64,000 nucleotides of DNA from Enterobacter hormaechei ATCC 49162 (lineage in GTDB: Bacteria > Pseudomonadota > Gammaproteobacteria > Enterobacterales > Enterobacteriaceae), in the NCBI RefSeq assembly GCF_001875655.1, contig NZ_MKEQ01000002.1, positions 248,001-312,000 of the forward strand, given 5' to 3'. The notes under the pieces are model-generated. The model was not told the DNA's origin. It did not search any database and was given only the letters and a program-made list of their open reading frames with translations. Made by a program: the position numbers and the translations under genes. Below are positions 21,711-35,674 of the stretch, one piece after another; positions within the stretch are counted from its first letter, which is position 1, and each line of letters begins with the position of its first letter.

Positions 21711-22273
21711 ATTGATTGCCCTTTCGCCTCATCAAGCTTGCCCTGCGCCAGCAGAAGCAGATCGCAGACTTCACGGACGGCGCCACGGCCACCGTGAATA
21801 TGGGTTACGTAATCAGCACGCGGGATCAGCAGCGGGTGCGCGTCAGCCACGGCGATGCTCAGACCCACCTCCGCCATCACTGGCCAGTCGATCAAATCAT
21901 CGCCGACGTACGCCACATTCTCTGGCGCAATGCCCAGTTTTCCCAGCAGATCCCGGAAGGCTACCATCTTATCAGACTGCCCCTGATAGAGATGGGTAAT
22001 GCCCAGCGTTTCACACCGATCTTCTACCAGTTTAGCTTTCCGTCCGGTGATGATTGCAACTTCAATGCCGGACGTGAGCGCACAGCGGATGCCGTAACCG
22101 TCGCGAACGTTAAAGGCTTTCAGCTCTTCGCCATTATTGCCCATATAAATCAGACCGTCAGAGAGCACGCCATCTACATCGAGGATCAGCAGGCGGATAT
22201 TTTCCGCCTTTGCCATCATGTGGGCACTCACCGGGCCATAACAGGTTGCAAGGGATGCACCCGCATTACTCAT
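21707..22273 (-). CDS. kdsC: 3-deoxy-D-manno-octulosonate 8-phosphate phosphatase
   Basis: The 188-aa HAD-family enzyme releases Kdo from Kdo-8-phosphate, a step in LPS inner-core synthesis. HAD motif I is LILDVDGVLSDG and the late motif is VGDDLIDWPVM. The ATG at 22273 gives the E. coli length and N-terminus MSNAGASLATCYG; an ATG five codons upstream is possible but unsupported. It lies 14 bases after kdsD. Confidence 0.96.
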   Translation of the reverse strand: MSNAGASLATCYGPVSAHMMAKAENIRLLILDVDGVLSDGLIYMGNNGEELKAFNVRDGYGIRCALTSGIEVAIITGRKAKLVEDRCETLGITHLYQGQSDKMVAFRDLLGKLGIAPENVAYVGDDLIDWPVMAEVGLSIAVADAHPLLIPRADYVTHIHGGRGAVREVCDLLLLAQGKLDEAKGQSI

Positions 22274-22287
22274 TGTCTTATCCTTCA

Positions 22288-23274
22288 TTACACTACGCCA
22301 GCGCGCAGCAGATCATGCATATGTACCACACCCAGCAGTTGGTCGCCATCGGCAACCATCACTGAGGTAATATGACGGGACTGCATCAGGTTCAGCACAT
22401 CTACCGCCAGCGTACCCGGACGGACGCGGATCCCGCCTGGCGTCATCACATCAGCGATGCCCAGCGTTCGGACATCCACACCCATATCGAATACCCGGCG
22501 CAGGTCACCATCGGTGAAAATGCCCTGAATCTTCATCAGGTCATCGCAGATGACCGTCATGCCCAGGTTTTTACGGGTGATCTCCAGTAACGCGTCGCGC
22601 AACGAGGCCTCTTTGCTGACGTGCGGGATCTCATCCCCGGTGTGCATAATATCGTTCACCCGCAGCAGCAGCTTGCGCCCGAGCGCGCCGCCGGGGTGAG
22701 ACAGGGCGAAATCTTCAGGCGTAAAACCACGGGCTTCCAGCAGCGCAACGGCAAGGGCATCGCCCATCACCAGCGCGGCGGTTGTGCTGGAGGTCGGCGC
22801 CAGCCCCAGTGGACAGGCTTCTTTTGGCACCTTCACGCACAGGTGGATATCCGCCGCACGCGCCATACTGCTTTCCGGGCGGCTGGTCATACAAATTAGC
22901 GGTACGTGCAGACGCTTCAGCACCGGGATCAACGCCAGAATTTCATTCGATTCCCCGGAGTTGGAGAGCGCAATAACCACGTCCTGCGGCGTAACCATGC
23001 CGAGGTCACCGTGCGCGGCTTCACCTGGATGAACGAAGAATGACGACGTGCCGGTACTGGCAAAGGTCGCCGCCATTTTGCGCCCGATATGGCCGGACTT
23101 GCCCATCCCCATCACCACGACTTTACCGGCACAGTAGAACATCTTCTCACAGGCCAGACTAAAATCCTGATTAATGTACTGATCTAACTGCGCCAGACCT
23201 TCACGTTCAATCTCCAGAACGTCTTTGCCTGCTTTCTGAAAGTCAAAACCCGGCTGCAATTCTATTTGCGACAT
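22288..23274 (-). CDS. kdsD: Arabinose-5-phosphate isomerase KdsD
   Basis: The 328-aa enzyme interconverts ribulose-5-phosphate and arabinose-5-phosphate, the Kdo precursor. The N-terminal SIS domain contains GMGKSGHIGRKMAATFASTG and SNSGES, and two CBS domains fill residues 205-328. The ATG at 23274 gives the E. coli N-terminus MSQIELQPG. The frame stays open 24 codons further upstream, inside yrbG, which is not used by the family. Confidence 0.96.
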   Translation of the reverse strand: MSQIELQPGFDFQKAGKDVLEIEREGLAQLDQYINQDFSLACEKMFYCAGKVVVMGMGKSGHIGRKMAATFASTGTSSFFVHPGEAAHGDLGMVTPQDVVIALSNSGESNEILALIPVLKRLHVPLICMTSRPESSMARAADIHLCVKVPKEACPLGLAPTSSTTAALVMGDALAVALLEARGFTPEDFALSHPGGALGRKLLLRVNDIMHTGDEIPHVSKEASLRDALLEITRKNLGMTVICDDLMKIQGIFTDGDLRRVFDMGVDVRTLGIADVMTPGGIRVRPGTLAVDVLNLMQSRHITSVMVADGDQLLGVVHMHDLLRAGVV

Positions 23275-23287
23275 AATGCGTTTCCGT

Positions 23288-24265
23288 TTACCCAGAGAGA
23301 AGAGGCGAAAGCCAGTACAGCATCGCCAGCCATACGATAAATCCACCCGTCAATAGCGCGCCTGCGCCTTTGCCGATCTGCTCTTTTCGCCGCCAGCAGA
23401 GCAGGGCGAAAATCACGCTAACCAGCAGCATCACACCGTAATCGCGCGTGAAGACCATAGGGTTAAACGGCCCCGGCGAAATTAACGCTGGCAGCCCCGT
23501 CACGATCGCGATATTGAAAATATTAGAGCCAATGATATTGCCGATGGCGATATCATCTTCCCCTTTACGCGCCCCGGCGATGGCGGTAGCCAGCTCTGGC
23601 AGACTGGTGCCGATGGCGATGACCGTCAGGCCGATTGTCAGTTCGCTCATCGCAAACGCGTTCGCCAGCACCGTCGCGTTATCGACTACCATCTGCGTGG
23701 CCATTGGCATGATGATCAGCGCGACGCCCAGCCACAGCAGGGCGACGGGCAAGGTCCCTTCCCGGGGCAGCTCGGCGAGATGCTCACGCGTGAGGCTATC
23801 GTTACCCTGTTTTTCCGCCAGACGTGCGATCTTCACGCTGTAAAGCAACCAAATCACGGCCAGGGCGAGCAGGAATATACCGTCATCGACGCTTAGCACG
23901 CCGTCATAAAGCACGTAGCCTGCCAGCAGGCTAACGACTAACATTAGCGGCAATTCACGGCGCAAAACATCAGAATGCACGCGAAATGGATGCAATAATG
24001 CGGCTAAGCCTAAAATCAGTAAGATATTGACGATGTTAGAGCCAATCGCGGTGCCGATAGCGAGGTCGACCTGGCCATGCAGCGAGGCTGAAACAGAAAC
24101 GATGATTTCAGGTAGCGATGTGCCTACACTGACCACCGTCATGCCGATAATGATGGGCGGCATGCCAATGAGTCGACAGAGAATGGATGCGGCAAAGACC
24201 AAACGGTCAGCACTGTAGACCACCAACAGTAAACCAATTATTAACAGTGCTGTTGCTAAAAGCAT
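23288..24265 (-). CDS. yrbG: Calcium/sodium:proton antiporter-family protein YrbG
   Basis: The 325-aa integral membrane protein belongs to the CaCA family. It has the two inverted alpha-repeats GTSLPEIIVS (about 48) and GTSLPELATAI (about 215) and about ten membrane segments. E. coli YrbG has no firmly proven physiological substrate. The ATG at 24265 gives the family length; an ATG 12 codons upstream is less likely. It is first in the kds-lpt-rpoN operon and divergent from mlaF. Confidence 0.93.
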   Translation of the reverse strand: MLLATALLIIGLLLVVYSADRLVFAASILCRLIGMPPIIIGMTVVSVGTSLPEIIVSVSASLHGQVDLAIGTAIGSNIVNILLILGLAALLHPFRVHSDVLRRELPLMLVVSLLAGYVLYDGVLSVDDGIFLLALAVIWLLYSVKIARLAEKQGNDSLTREHLAELPREGTLPVALLWLGVALIIMPMATQMVVDNATVLANAFAMSELTIGLTVIAIGTSLPELATAIAGARKGEDDIAIGNIIGSNIFNIAIVTGLPALISPGPFNPMVFTRDYGVMLLVSVIFALLCWRRKEQIGKGAGALLTGGFIVWLAMLYWLSPLLSG

Positions 24266-24492
24266 CAAAAGTCCTTTCTTCAGGTATACTCGCTGGTCCA
24301 CTGCGCACGAATGTTGGCGCCAGATGAAGTCTGAGACGTAACGAATTCCTAATTTTGACTTTATGCGCCGGAAAAGTAAAACAAATGCCAGCTTTCGCTA
24401 ACCCCAATAGTGAATATTCTGTAAAAATGCGGGGTTTAGGGCTGATTTACGCTTCATGCCAGCCGTGAAGCAAGGTAAGTAAGGAACCATAA

Positions 24493-26095
<1,603 letters not shown>

Positions 26096-26099
26096 GTTC

Positions 26100-26648
26100 A
26101 TGCAAACGAGAAAAAATGAAATTTGGGTTGGCGTGTTTCTGCTTCTGGCGCTGCTGGCCGCGCTGTTCATCTGCCTGCGAGCGGCGGACATCACCTCAGT
26201 TCGCGCCGAGCCGACGTATCGCGTCTACGCGACTTTCGATAATATCGGCGGCCTGAAGGCGCGCTCACCGGTGCGTATTGGTGGCGTCGTTATCGGACGT
26301 GTCGCTGATATTACGCTTGATGAGAAAACCTATCTGCCGCGCGTCGCGATGGATATCGAAGAGCGTTATAACCACATTCCAGACACCAGCTCACTTTCTA
26401 TCCGCACCTCTGGCCTGCTGGGGGAGCAATATCTGGCCCTTAACGTGGGTTTTGAAGATCCTGAGCTGGGAACGACTATCCTTAAAGACGGTAGCGTTAT
26501 CCAGGATACCAAGTCAGCGATGGTGCTGGAAGATATGATTGGTCAGTTCCTTTACAACAGTAAAGGGGATGATAAAAAGTCTGACGATGCCCCTGCGCAG
26601 AGTGAAGACCACACCAACGTCGAACCGACGCCAGGCGCGACGAATTAA
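26100..26648 (+). CDS. mlaD: MCE-family lipid-binding protein MlaD
   Basis: The 182-aa protein has one N-terminal membrane helix (about 7-27) and one MCE domain (about 37-118) with the hydrophobic pore-loop region SGLLGEQYLALN. Its hexamer forms the lipid channel above MlaE. The ATG at 26100 gives the E. coli start MQTRKNEIWVG. The C-terminal tail is polar and likely disordered. Confidence 0.96.
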   Translation: MQTRKNEIWVGVFLLLALLAALFICLRAADITSVRAEPTYRVYATFDNIGGLKARSPVRIGGVVIGRVADITLDEKTYLPRVAMDIEERYNHIPDTSSLSIRTSGLLGEQYLALNVGFEDPELGTTILKDGSVIQDTKSAMVLEDMIGQFLYNSKGDDKKSDDAPAQSEDHTNVEPTPGATN

Positions 26649-27301
<653 letters not shown>

Positions 27302-27302
<1 letters not shown>

Positions 27303-27595
27303 TGTCGCAGCAGCTTAGCTGGGCGCGTGACGGCGAGACGCTGACGCTGACGGGAGAGCTGGATCAGGATCTGCTTAACCCGCTGTGGGACGCTCGCCAT
27401 AACGTGATGCAGGGCGTGACGCTGATTGATCTTCATGGCGTCACGCGGGTAGATACCGCCGGTATTGCCCTGCTGGCGCACCTGGTGGCCACGGGGAAAA
27501 AGCAGGGGAGCAACGTCGCCCTGACGGGGGTAAGCGATAACGTGATTACCCTTGCACAGCTTTACAATTTGCCGCAAGACGTATTACCTCGCTAA
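27302..27595 (+). CDS. mlaB: STAS-domain protein MlaB
   Basis: The 97-aa STAS-domain subunit stabilises MlaF in the transporter. The core GVTRVDTAGIALLAHL contains the conserved threonine-glycine region of STAS domains. It is the last gene of the mla operon and is followed by a terminator. Confidence 0.95.
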
Positions 27596-27618
27596 TTTTT
27601 TCAGTACGTTACTTCCGA

Positions 27619-27650
27619 AAGCCCCGACAGTTTACTGGTTGGGGCTTTTT
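27619..27650 (+). terminator. Intrinsic terminator after mlaB
   Basis: A 10-bp stem with one G-U pair (27619-27628 with 27638-27647) has a 9-base loop and ends in TTTTT. It separates the mla genes from ibaG-murA. Confidence 0.8.
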
Positions 27651-27722
27651 GCTTGTTTAAGACCGCGCCACTTTGCTCTAAGATGTTGGGCTTGTTTTCA
27701 CTATCAGATGATGTAGACCCCC

Positions 27723-27977
27723 ATGGAAAATAATGAAATCCAGACTGTGCTGATGAATGCACTCTCCCTTCAGGAAGCCCACGTCTCTGGCGATGGCAGT
27801 CACTTCCAGGTTATTGCTGTGGGTGAGATGTTCGACGGAATGAGTCGCGTGAAGAAACAGCAGGCTGTGTACGCGCCGCTGATGGAATACATTGCGGATA
27901 ACCGCATTCACGCCCTGTCGATTAAAGCGTTCACCCCACAGGAGTGGGCACGCGATCGCAAACTAAACGGTTTTTGA
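27723..27977 (+). CDS. ibaG: BolA-family protein IbaG
   Basis: The 84-aa BolA-like protein (formerly YrbA) binds Grx4 through a shared Fe-S cluster and affects acid resistance in E. coli. The signature [17 protein letters not shown] includes the conserved histidine. murA follows after 50 bases. Confidence 0.95.
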   Translation: MENNEIQTVLMNALSLQEAHVSGDGSHFQVIAVGEMFDGMSRVKKQQAVYAPLMEYIADNRIHALSIKAFTPQEWARDRKLNGF

Positions 27978-27982
27978 GCTGA

Positions 27983-29287
<1,305 letters not shown>

Positions 29288-29350
29288 TCTTTCCGGCCCC
29301 CCCCTGCCAGAACAGGCCGGGGGATTGCTGTTCCTGTAAATCCGGGTGCA

Positions 29351-29637
29351 TCAGTCCTGATGTGCTTTCTTCGTTTTGCTCTGGCGCATCATGCGCGTTC
29401 TGTCGATAAATTCATGGGTAATGGGATCGTGGTAGCGTGATGGCCAGATTACCCACGGATGCGTATCCAGCGCCGTCGCGATAATCAGTTCCCCCTTCGG
29501 CCATGGGCGGGTCAGTGCGTTTGCCAGCGTCGACGAGCTCAGCCCATGACGACGTGATTCGCAGCCAGCGATGTCCCTTTTTTACGCAGTGCCGCAATAA
29601 TGTCAGCAGAATGCCAGTCGATGAATTTTGTATCCAT
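29351..29637 (-). pseudogene. sfsB: sfsB (Nlp), frameshifted DNA-binding regulator
   Basis: The frame starts MDTKFIDWHSADIIAALRKK as in E. coli SfsB, a small Ner-like helix-turn-helix protein. It then reaches a TGA after about 32 codons. A single missing base between 29561 and 29560 explains this: restoring it continues ESRRHGLSSSTLANALTRPW and on through WVIWPSRYHDPITHEF to a stop at 29351, giving about 95 aa. The span of 287 bases is one short of a multiple of three. It lies between ispB and murA as in E. coli. It is either a genuine pseudogene or a sequencing error. Confidence 0.85.
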
Positions 29638-29693
29638 AATGCTGTCCTTGTGTTCGTTATCGTCCACGTCGTTTCGTGTGAAAAGACAGCATT

Positions 29694-29719
29694 ACTATAC
29701 TCACTTCGAACATCTGTTC
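29694..29719 (-). promoter_or_regulatory. Candidate sfsB -10 box and palindromic operator
   Basis: On the minus strand TATAGT (29694-29699) lies upstream of the sfsB start. Just upstream of it is the palindrome GAACA-TC-TGTTC (29708-29719), within the expected spacer of the promoter. No good -35 is visible. Operator function is inferred from position and symmetry only. Confidence 0.3.
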
Positions 29720-29832
29720 TAAAAAGTTCATGTTACGAGAAGCAATATTCAGAATAAGACACGGCTTTATACATGCGGCCTGTAACCTGATGAGCTTACA
29801 CGGGAAAGTAATTTACTGGTGCGTACTGGAAT

Positions 29833-29854
29833 CTCCCTGCAAGGACGCAGGGAG
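29833..29854 (-). terminator. Hairpin after ispB
   Basis: CTCCCTGC (29833-29840) pairs with GCAGGGAG (29847-29854) just downstream of the ispB stop. There is no T run, so it may be a 3'-end stabiliser rather than a strict terminator. Confidence 0.45.
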
Positions 29855-29866
29855 ACGAGGAGAGGA

Positions 29867-30838
29867 TTAACGGTCGCGCTGAACGGCGATGTGGGCGAGG
29901 CCGATTAACGCATCACGCCATGGGCTGTCAGGGATGACCTGAATTGCGGCGATGGCTTTGTCTGCTTCTTCTTCAGCGCGCTGGCGCGTCCATTCGAGGG
30001 AGCCGCAGATTGCCATTGTTTCCAGTACCGGTTCCAGAAGATGGCGACCATTTCCCTGCTCGATAGCTTCCCTGATCATTTTCGCCTGCTCTGGGGTGCC
30101 GTTGCGCATCGCATGGAGCAGCGGCAGCGTTGGCTTGCCTTCGTTGAGGTCATCGCCGACGTTTTTACCAAGCGTTTCGCCATCCGCGCTGTAATCCAGC
30201 AAATCATCAATCAGCTGGAACGCGGTGCCGAGGTAACGGCCATAGTCCTGAAGCCCTTTTTCCTGAGCTTCGCTACAGCCCGCCAGAATGCCAGAGCACT
30301 GCGCGGCTGCTTCAAACAGACGTGCGGTCTTGCTGTAAATCACCCGCATATAGTTCTCTTCGGTGATGTCCGGGTCGTTGACGTTCATCAACTGTAGGAC
30401 TTCGCCTTCAGCGATAACGTTCACGGCTTCTGACATCACTTCCAGCACCTTCAGCGAGCCAAGGCTGGTCATCATCTGGAACGCTCGGGTATAGATAAAA
30501 TCCCCTACCAGAACGCTTGCCGCATTACCAAACGCGGCATTAGCGGTGGCTTTGCCACGACGCATGTCTGATTCATCCACAACATCGTCGTGAAGCAGGG
30601 TGGCGGTGTGGATAAATTCGATCAGCGCCGCGATCGTGACGTGGGCATTTCCCTGATAGCCAACCGCGCGTGCGGCCAGAATGGCAATCATCGGACGAAT
30701 ACGTTTACCGCCGCCACTGACGATGTAATAGCCCAACTGATTGATCAGCTGAACGTCAGAGTTGAGTTGCTCCAGGATTGCTGCATTCACACCCGCCATA
30801 TCTTGCGCGGTTAACTCATTGATTTTTTCTAAATTCAT
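29867..30838 (-). CDS. ispB: Octaprenyl diphosphate synthase
   Basis: The 323-aa trans-prenyltransferase makes the C40 side chain of ubiquinone and menaquinone. The first aspartate-rich motif is LLHDDVVDESDMRRG and the second QLIDDLLDYSAD. The length equals E. coli IspB. It is divergent from rplU-rpmA. Confidence 0.97.
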   Translation of the reverse strand: MNLEKINELTAQDMAGVNAAILEQLNSDVQLINQLGYYIVSGGGKRIRPMIAILAARAVGYQGNAHVTIAALIEFIHTATLLHDDVVDESDMRRGKATANAAFGNAASVLVGDFIYTRAFQMMTSLGSLKVLEVMSEAVNVIAEGEVLQLMNVNDPDITEENYMRVIYSKTARLFEAAAQCSGILAGCSEAQEKGLQDYGRYLGTAFQLIDDLLDYSADGETLGKNVGDDLNEGKPTLPLLHAMRNGTPEQAKMIREAIEQGNGRHLLEPVLETMAICGSLEWTRQRAEEEADKAIAAIQVIPDSPWRDALIGLAHIAVQRDR

Positions 30839-30996
30839 CGCAAAAGCCGGGCTTTTTATCCTGTTTATCCCACACGAGATGGGTACACAAAGGGTTTCGG
30901 TTTATAAATAGTATTGCTGATTGTACTGAAAAAACGGCTCAGATAAACGTTACCGTACGTGTTGTGTTTTTTTTCTTCATGTATTGATGGTAGCAC

Positions 30997-31025
30997 TTGT
31001 CAAAGGCTCGCGTTTTGCGTAATAT
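30997..31025 (+). promoter_or_regulatory. Sigma-70 promoter for rplU-rpmA
   Basis: TTGTCA (30997-31002), a 17-base spacer and TAATAT (31020-31025) make a near-consensus promoter. It lies 70 bases before the rplU start and is followed by a GC-rich stretch (CGCGCCC) of the kind seen in stringently controlled discriminators. Confidence 0.65.
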
Positions 31026-31041
31026 TCGCGCCCTATTGTGA

Positions 31042-31407
<366 letters not shown>

Positions 31408-31426
31408 GACCTGAGGAGAGATTTAA

Positions 31427-31684
<258 letters not shown>

Positions 31685-31710
31685 GGTTTTCTCGGTCCGG
31701 TAACGGATTA

Positions 31711-31739
31711 AAGCCCCGCAACGTGTTGCGGGGCTTTTT
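31711..31739 (+). terminator. Intrinsic terminator after rpmA
   Basis: A 12-bp perfect stem (31711-31722 with 31725-31736) with a very short loop ends in TTTTT. Its position 27 bases after the rpmA stop makes read-through into yhbE the only way for the ribosomal promoter to feed obgE. Confidence 0.85.
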
Positions 31740-31779
31740 ACATTGGAAACCCGGAAAATTTTCTGTAGGGAAAACGGGC

Positions 31780-32745
31780 ATGAAGCAGCAGGCCGGCATT
31801 GGTATTCTTTTGGCGCTCACTACCGCAATGTGCTGGGGTGCACTGCCAATTGCAATGAAGCAGGTACTGGAAGTGATGGAACCGCCGACGGTGGTGTTTT
31901 ATCGCTTCCTGATGGCAAGCATTGGCCTGGGCGCCATTCTGGCCGTCAAAGGTAAGCTGCCACCGCTGCGCATCTTCCGAAAGCCGCGTTGGCTGGTGTT
32001 ACTGGCTATCGCGACGGGCGGTCTGTTCGGTAACTTCATTCTGTTCAGCTCTTCCCTGCAATATCTTAGCCCTACAGCGTCGCAGGTGATTGGTCAGCTT
32101 TCACCGGTCGGCATGATGGTCGCCAGCGTATTTATCCTCAAGGAGAAGATGCGTGGCACGCAGATCATCGGGGCAAGCATGCTGCTTTGCGGTCTGGTGA
32201 TGTTCTTTAACACCAGTCTGATCGAGATTTTTACCCGCCTGACGGATTACACCTGGGGTGTCATTTTTGGGGTGGGTGCAGCAACGGTCTGGGTGAGTTA
32301 TGGCGTCGCGCAAAAGGTGTTATTGCGCCGTCTTGCCTCACAGCAGATCCTCTTTTTGCTGTACACTTTGTGTACACTGGCATTATTGCCGTTAGCGAAG
32401 CCGGGTGTGATCACCCAGCTCAGCGACTGGCAACTGGCGTGCCTCATTTTTTGTGGGCTGAATACGCTGGTCGGTTATGGCGCGCTGGCTGAAGCCATGG
32501 CGCGCTGGCAGGCAGCACAGGTGAGCGCCTTAATCACGCTTACCCCGCTGTTTACGCTGTTATTTTCAGATTTGTTATCAATGGCCTGGCCCGATGTCTT
32601 CGTCAAGCCGATGCTCAACCTGTTGGGTTATCTCGGTGCGTTTGTCGTGGTTGCGGGCGCGATGTATTCCGCCATTGGTCATCGTCTCTGGGGACGTTGG
32701 CGCAAAAATGAAGCGGTTGTAGTAGTCCCCCGCTCAGGCGAATGA
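31780..32745 (+). CDS. yhbE: EamA/DMT-family transporter YhbE
   Basis: The 321-aa protein has about ten membrane segments in two EamA repeats; the substrate is unknown. The ATG at 31780 gives the E. coli length and N-terminus MKQQAGIGILLALTTA. The frame is open from 31723, but that start would lie inside the rpmA terminator. It precedes obgE by 15 bases. Confidence 0.92.
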   Translation: MKQQAGIGILLALTTAMCWGALPIAMKQVLEVMEPPTVVFYRFLMASIGLGAILAVKGKLPPLRIFRKPRWLVLLAIATGGLFGNFILFSSSLQYLSPTASQVIGQLSPVGMMVASVFILKEKMRGTQIIGASMLLCGLVMFFNTSLIEIFTRLTDYTWGVIFGVGAATVWVSYGVAQKVLLRRLASQQILFLLYTLCTLALLPLAKPGVITQLSDWQLACLIFCGLNTLVGYGALAEAMARWQAAQVSALITLTPLFTLLFSDLLSMAWPDVFVKPMLNLLGYLGAFVVVAGAMYSAIGHRLWGRWRKNEAVVVVPRSGE

Positions 32746-33936
<1,191 letters not shown>

Positions 33937-33946
33937 CCCCTGTATC

Positions 33947-33971
33947 AAGCCCCTTAACGGGGCTTTTTTTT
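33947..33971. terminator. Terminator between obgE and pmrB
   Basis: AAGCCCC (33947-33953) pairs with GGGGCTT (33959-33965), followed by eight T. The last bases overlap the 3' end of the convergent sensor kinase gene. Confidence 0.85.
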
Positions 33972-35013
33972 ATCCAATTTTCGCGGGTAACCAACAACTG
34001 GCGATTAAACCGCCCTCAGCACCGTTCTCCAGCGTTAAATGGCCATGATGGAGCTGCACGATTCGCTGTACGATGCTCAGCCCAAGGCCGCTGCCGCCAT
34101 AGCGCTGGTCGAGACGGCGAAAAGGTTCGGTGATCGACTGGCGGTGTGCCTCATCAATACCCGGCCCCTGATCGGTAACGCTGATCCGGGTACCGCCCTC
34201 CGTCGCTGTTAATGCCACTTCAATGGTTGTGCCTGCCGGGCTGTAGCGGGCGGCATTCTCCAGAAGGTTCCTTAGCATCAGGCGTAACAGAACGGCGTCC
34301 CCCTGTACCGTCAGCGCGCTGTGCGCTGGCCATATTACCGTGTGCTCTTTGGCTTCATGTTCCAGGCTGAGCGGGGCAATGATCGTCTCTGTCCAGTTCA
34401 CGGTATCGTAGTGGCCGCTGGCCATCGCCTGCCCGGCACGCGCCAGCATCAGCAGCTGTTCCACCGTATGCATTAACTGATCGATACGGCTTATCAGAGG
34501 CGTGGCCTGAGGGGAACCGGACTGGGCCATCAGTTCCAGATGGAGCCTGATCCCCGCAAGCGGTGTTCGTAACTCGTGTGCCGCATCGGCGGTAAACAGG
34601 CGTTCCTGTTGAATAGTGTGGTCCAGCCGGGCGAGCAGTTGATTCAGCGACGTGGTCACTGCGCCAATCTCTTCCATATCGGAATACATCGGCAGGGGGG
34701 TCAGATTATCCGCCGATCGGTTCGCCAGGCTATCGCGAAGTTTATTGAGGGGCCGGGTGATCCAGGTGACCGCCCAGAATGAGAAGAACAGGGTAAAACC
34801 GACCATCACCAGGGAAGGGACCAGCAACGAGGCTATGGCTTCGCGGATCTCTTTTTCGACATGGTTATTGCGCGCTTTCGCGGATAACGTTTCGTTCACC
34901 AGAAAACCGATTTGCTCACGGCTTTCATGCCATAGCCAGATAACGCTAATCAGTTGGAAAAATAACAGAATAACCGCCAGCAACACCATTAATCGCCGAC
35001 GCATACTGTTCAT
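33970..35013 (-). CDS. pmrB: PmrB/BasS-like sensor histidine kinase
   Basis: The 347-aa two-component sensor has two membrane segments (about 9-28 and 62-84) flanking a short periplasmic loop of about 35 residues. A HAMP domain follows, then an H-box with His146 (AAHELRTPLAG), an N-box (LRNLLENAARYS) and G-boxes DQGPGID and GGSGLGLSIV. It overlaps the response regulator by 4 bases. The regulator resembles E. coli BasR throughout, so a PmrAB-type system is likely. The short loop resembles Fe(III)/low-pH sensing PmrB, but the usual partner eptA is not here. E. coli K-12 has nothing between obgE and dacB, so the symbol is by family resemblance only. Confidence 0.72.
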   Translation of the reverse strand: MNSMRRRLMVLLAVILLFFQLISVIWLWHESREQIGFLVNETLSAKARNNHVEKEIREAIASLLVPSLVMVGFTLFFSFWAVTWITRPLNKLRDSLANRSADNLTPLPMYSDMEEIGAVTTSLNQLLARLDHTIQQERLFTADAAHELRTPLAGIRLHLELMAQSGSPQATPLISRIDQLMHTVEQLLMLARAGQAMASGHYDTVNWTETIIAPLSLEHEAKEHTVIWPAHSALTVQGDAVLLRLMLRNLLENAARYSPAGTTIEVALTATEGGTRISVTDQGPGIDEAHRQSITEPFRRLDQRYGGSGLGLSIVQRIVQLHHGHLTLENGAEGGLIASCWLPAKIG

Positions 35014-35672
35014 TTCTGACTCTCCAGACGATAGCCCACGCCGCGCACGGTTTTGATGCGATCTTTGCCAAGCTTACGTCGCAGGTTGTGTATATGGACT
35101 TCAAGCGTATTTGATCCCGGATCGTCCTGCCAGGAGTAGATGTCCTGTTGCAGCGTTTCACGGTGTACCGTCTGTCCGCTGCGCATGATCAGGCGCGTCA
35201 GCAGAGCAAACTCTTTTGGTGTCACTTCCACAGGCTGAGACTGGCGCAGCACCTGCTGGGTTTGCAGATTGAGGGTGATATCCCCGTCCGTCAGCAGGTT
35301 GTCGCTGTGGCCCTGATAGCGGCGAATCAACGCCCGTACGCGAGCCTGTAGCTCGGCAAGGGCGAAGGGTTTTACCAGATAATCGTCAGCGCCAGAATCC
35401 AGCCCGTTAATTCTGTCTTCAATGGCATCGCGGGCGGTAAGAATCAAAACGGGATTCTCCACCCCGCGACGACGCCACTGGCAGAGCAGCGTCGCGCCGT
35501 CTTTATCCGGCAGCCCCAAATCCAGGATCACCAGACTGTATTCTCCGCTCTGGATCAGGGCATCTGCTTCAGCGGCCGTGGCGGCACAATCCAGGGCGTA
35601 GCCTTCATTCCCCAGCGCCAGCGCTAACCCTTCCTGCAATAACAGATCGTCTTCAACTATAAGTAGTTTCAT
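35010..35672 (-). CDS. pmrA: PmrA/BasR-like OmpR-family response regulator
   Basis: The 220-aa regulator has a receiver domain with Asp51 (VILDLGLPDKDG), Lys in DDYLVKPFAL, and a C-terminal winged helix ending NTLEVHIHNLRRKLGK...VRGVGY. Most positions can be matched with E. coli BasR. It lies 2 bases after dacB and overlaps pmrB, so all three genes are probably cotranscribed. Targets cannot be read from the window. Confidence 0.75.
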   Translation of the reverse strand: MKLLIVEDDLLLQEGLALALGNEGYALDCAATAAEADALIQSGEYSLVILDLGLPDKDGATLLCQWRRRGVENPVLILTARDAIEDRINGLDSGADDYLVKPFALAELQARVRALIRRYQGHSDNLLTDGDITLNLQTQQVLRQSQPVEVTPKEFALLTRLIMRSGQTVHRETLQQDIYSWQDDPGSNTLEVHIHNLRRKLGKDRIKTVRGVGYRLESQK

Positions 35673-35674
35673 CG

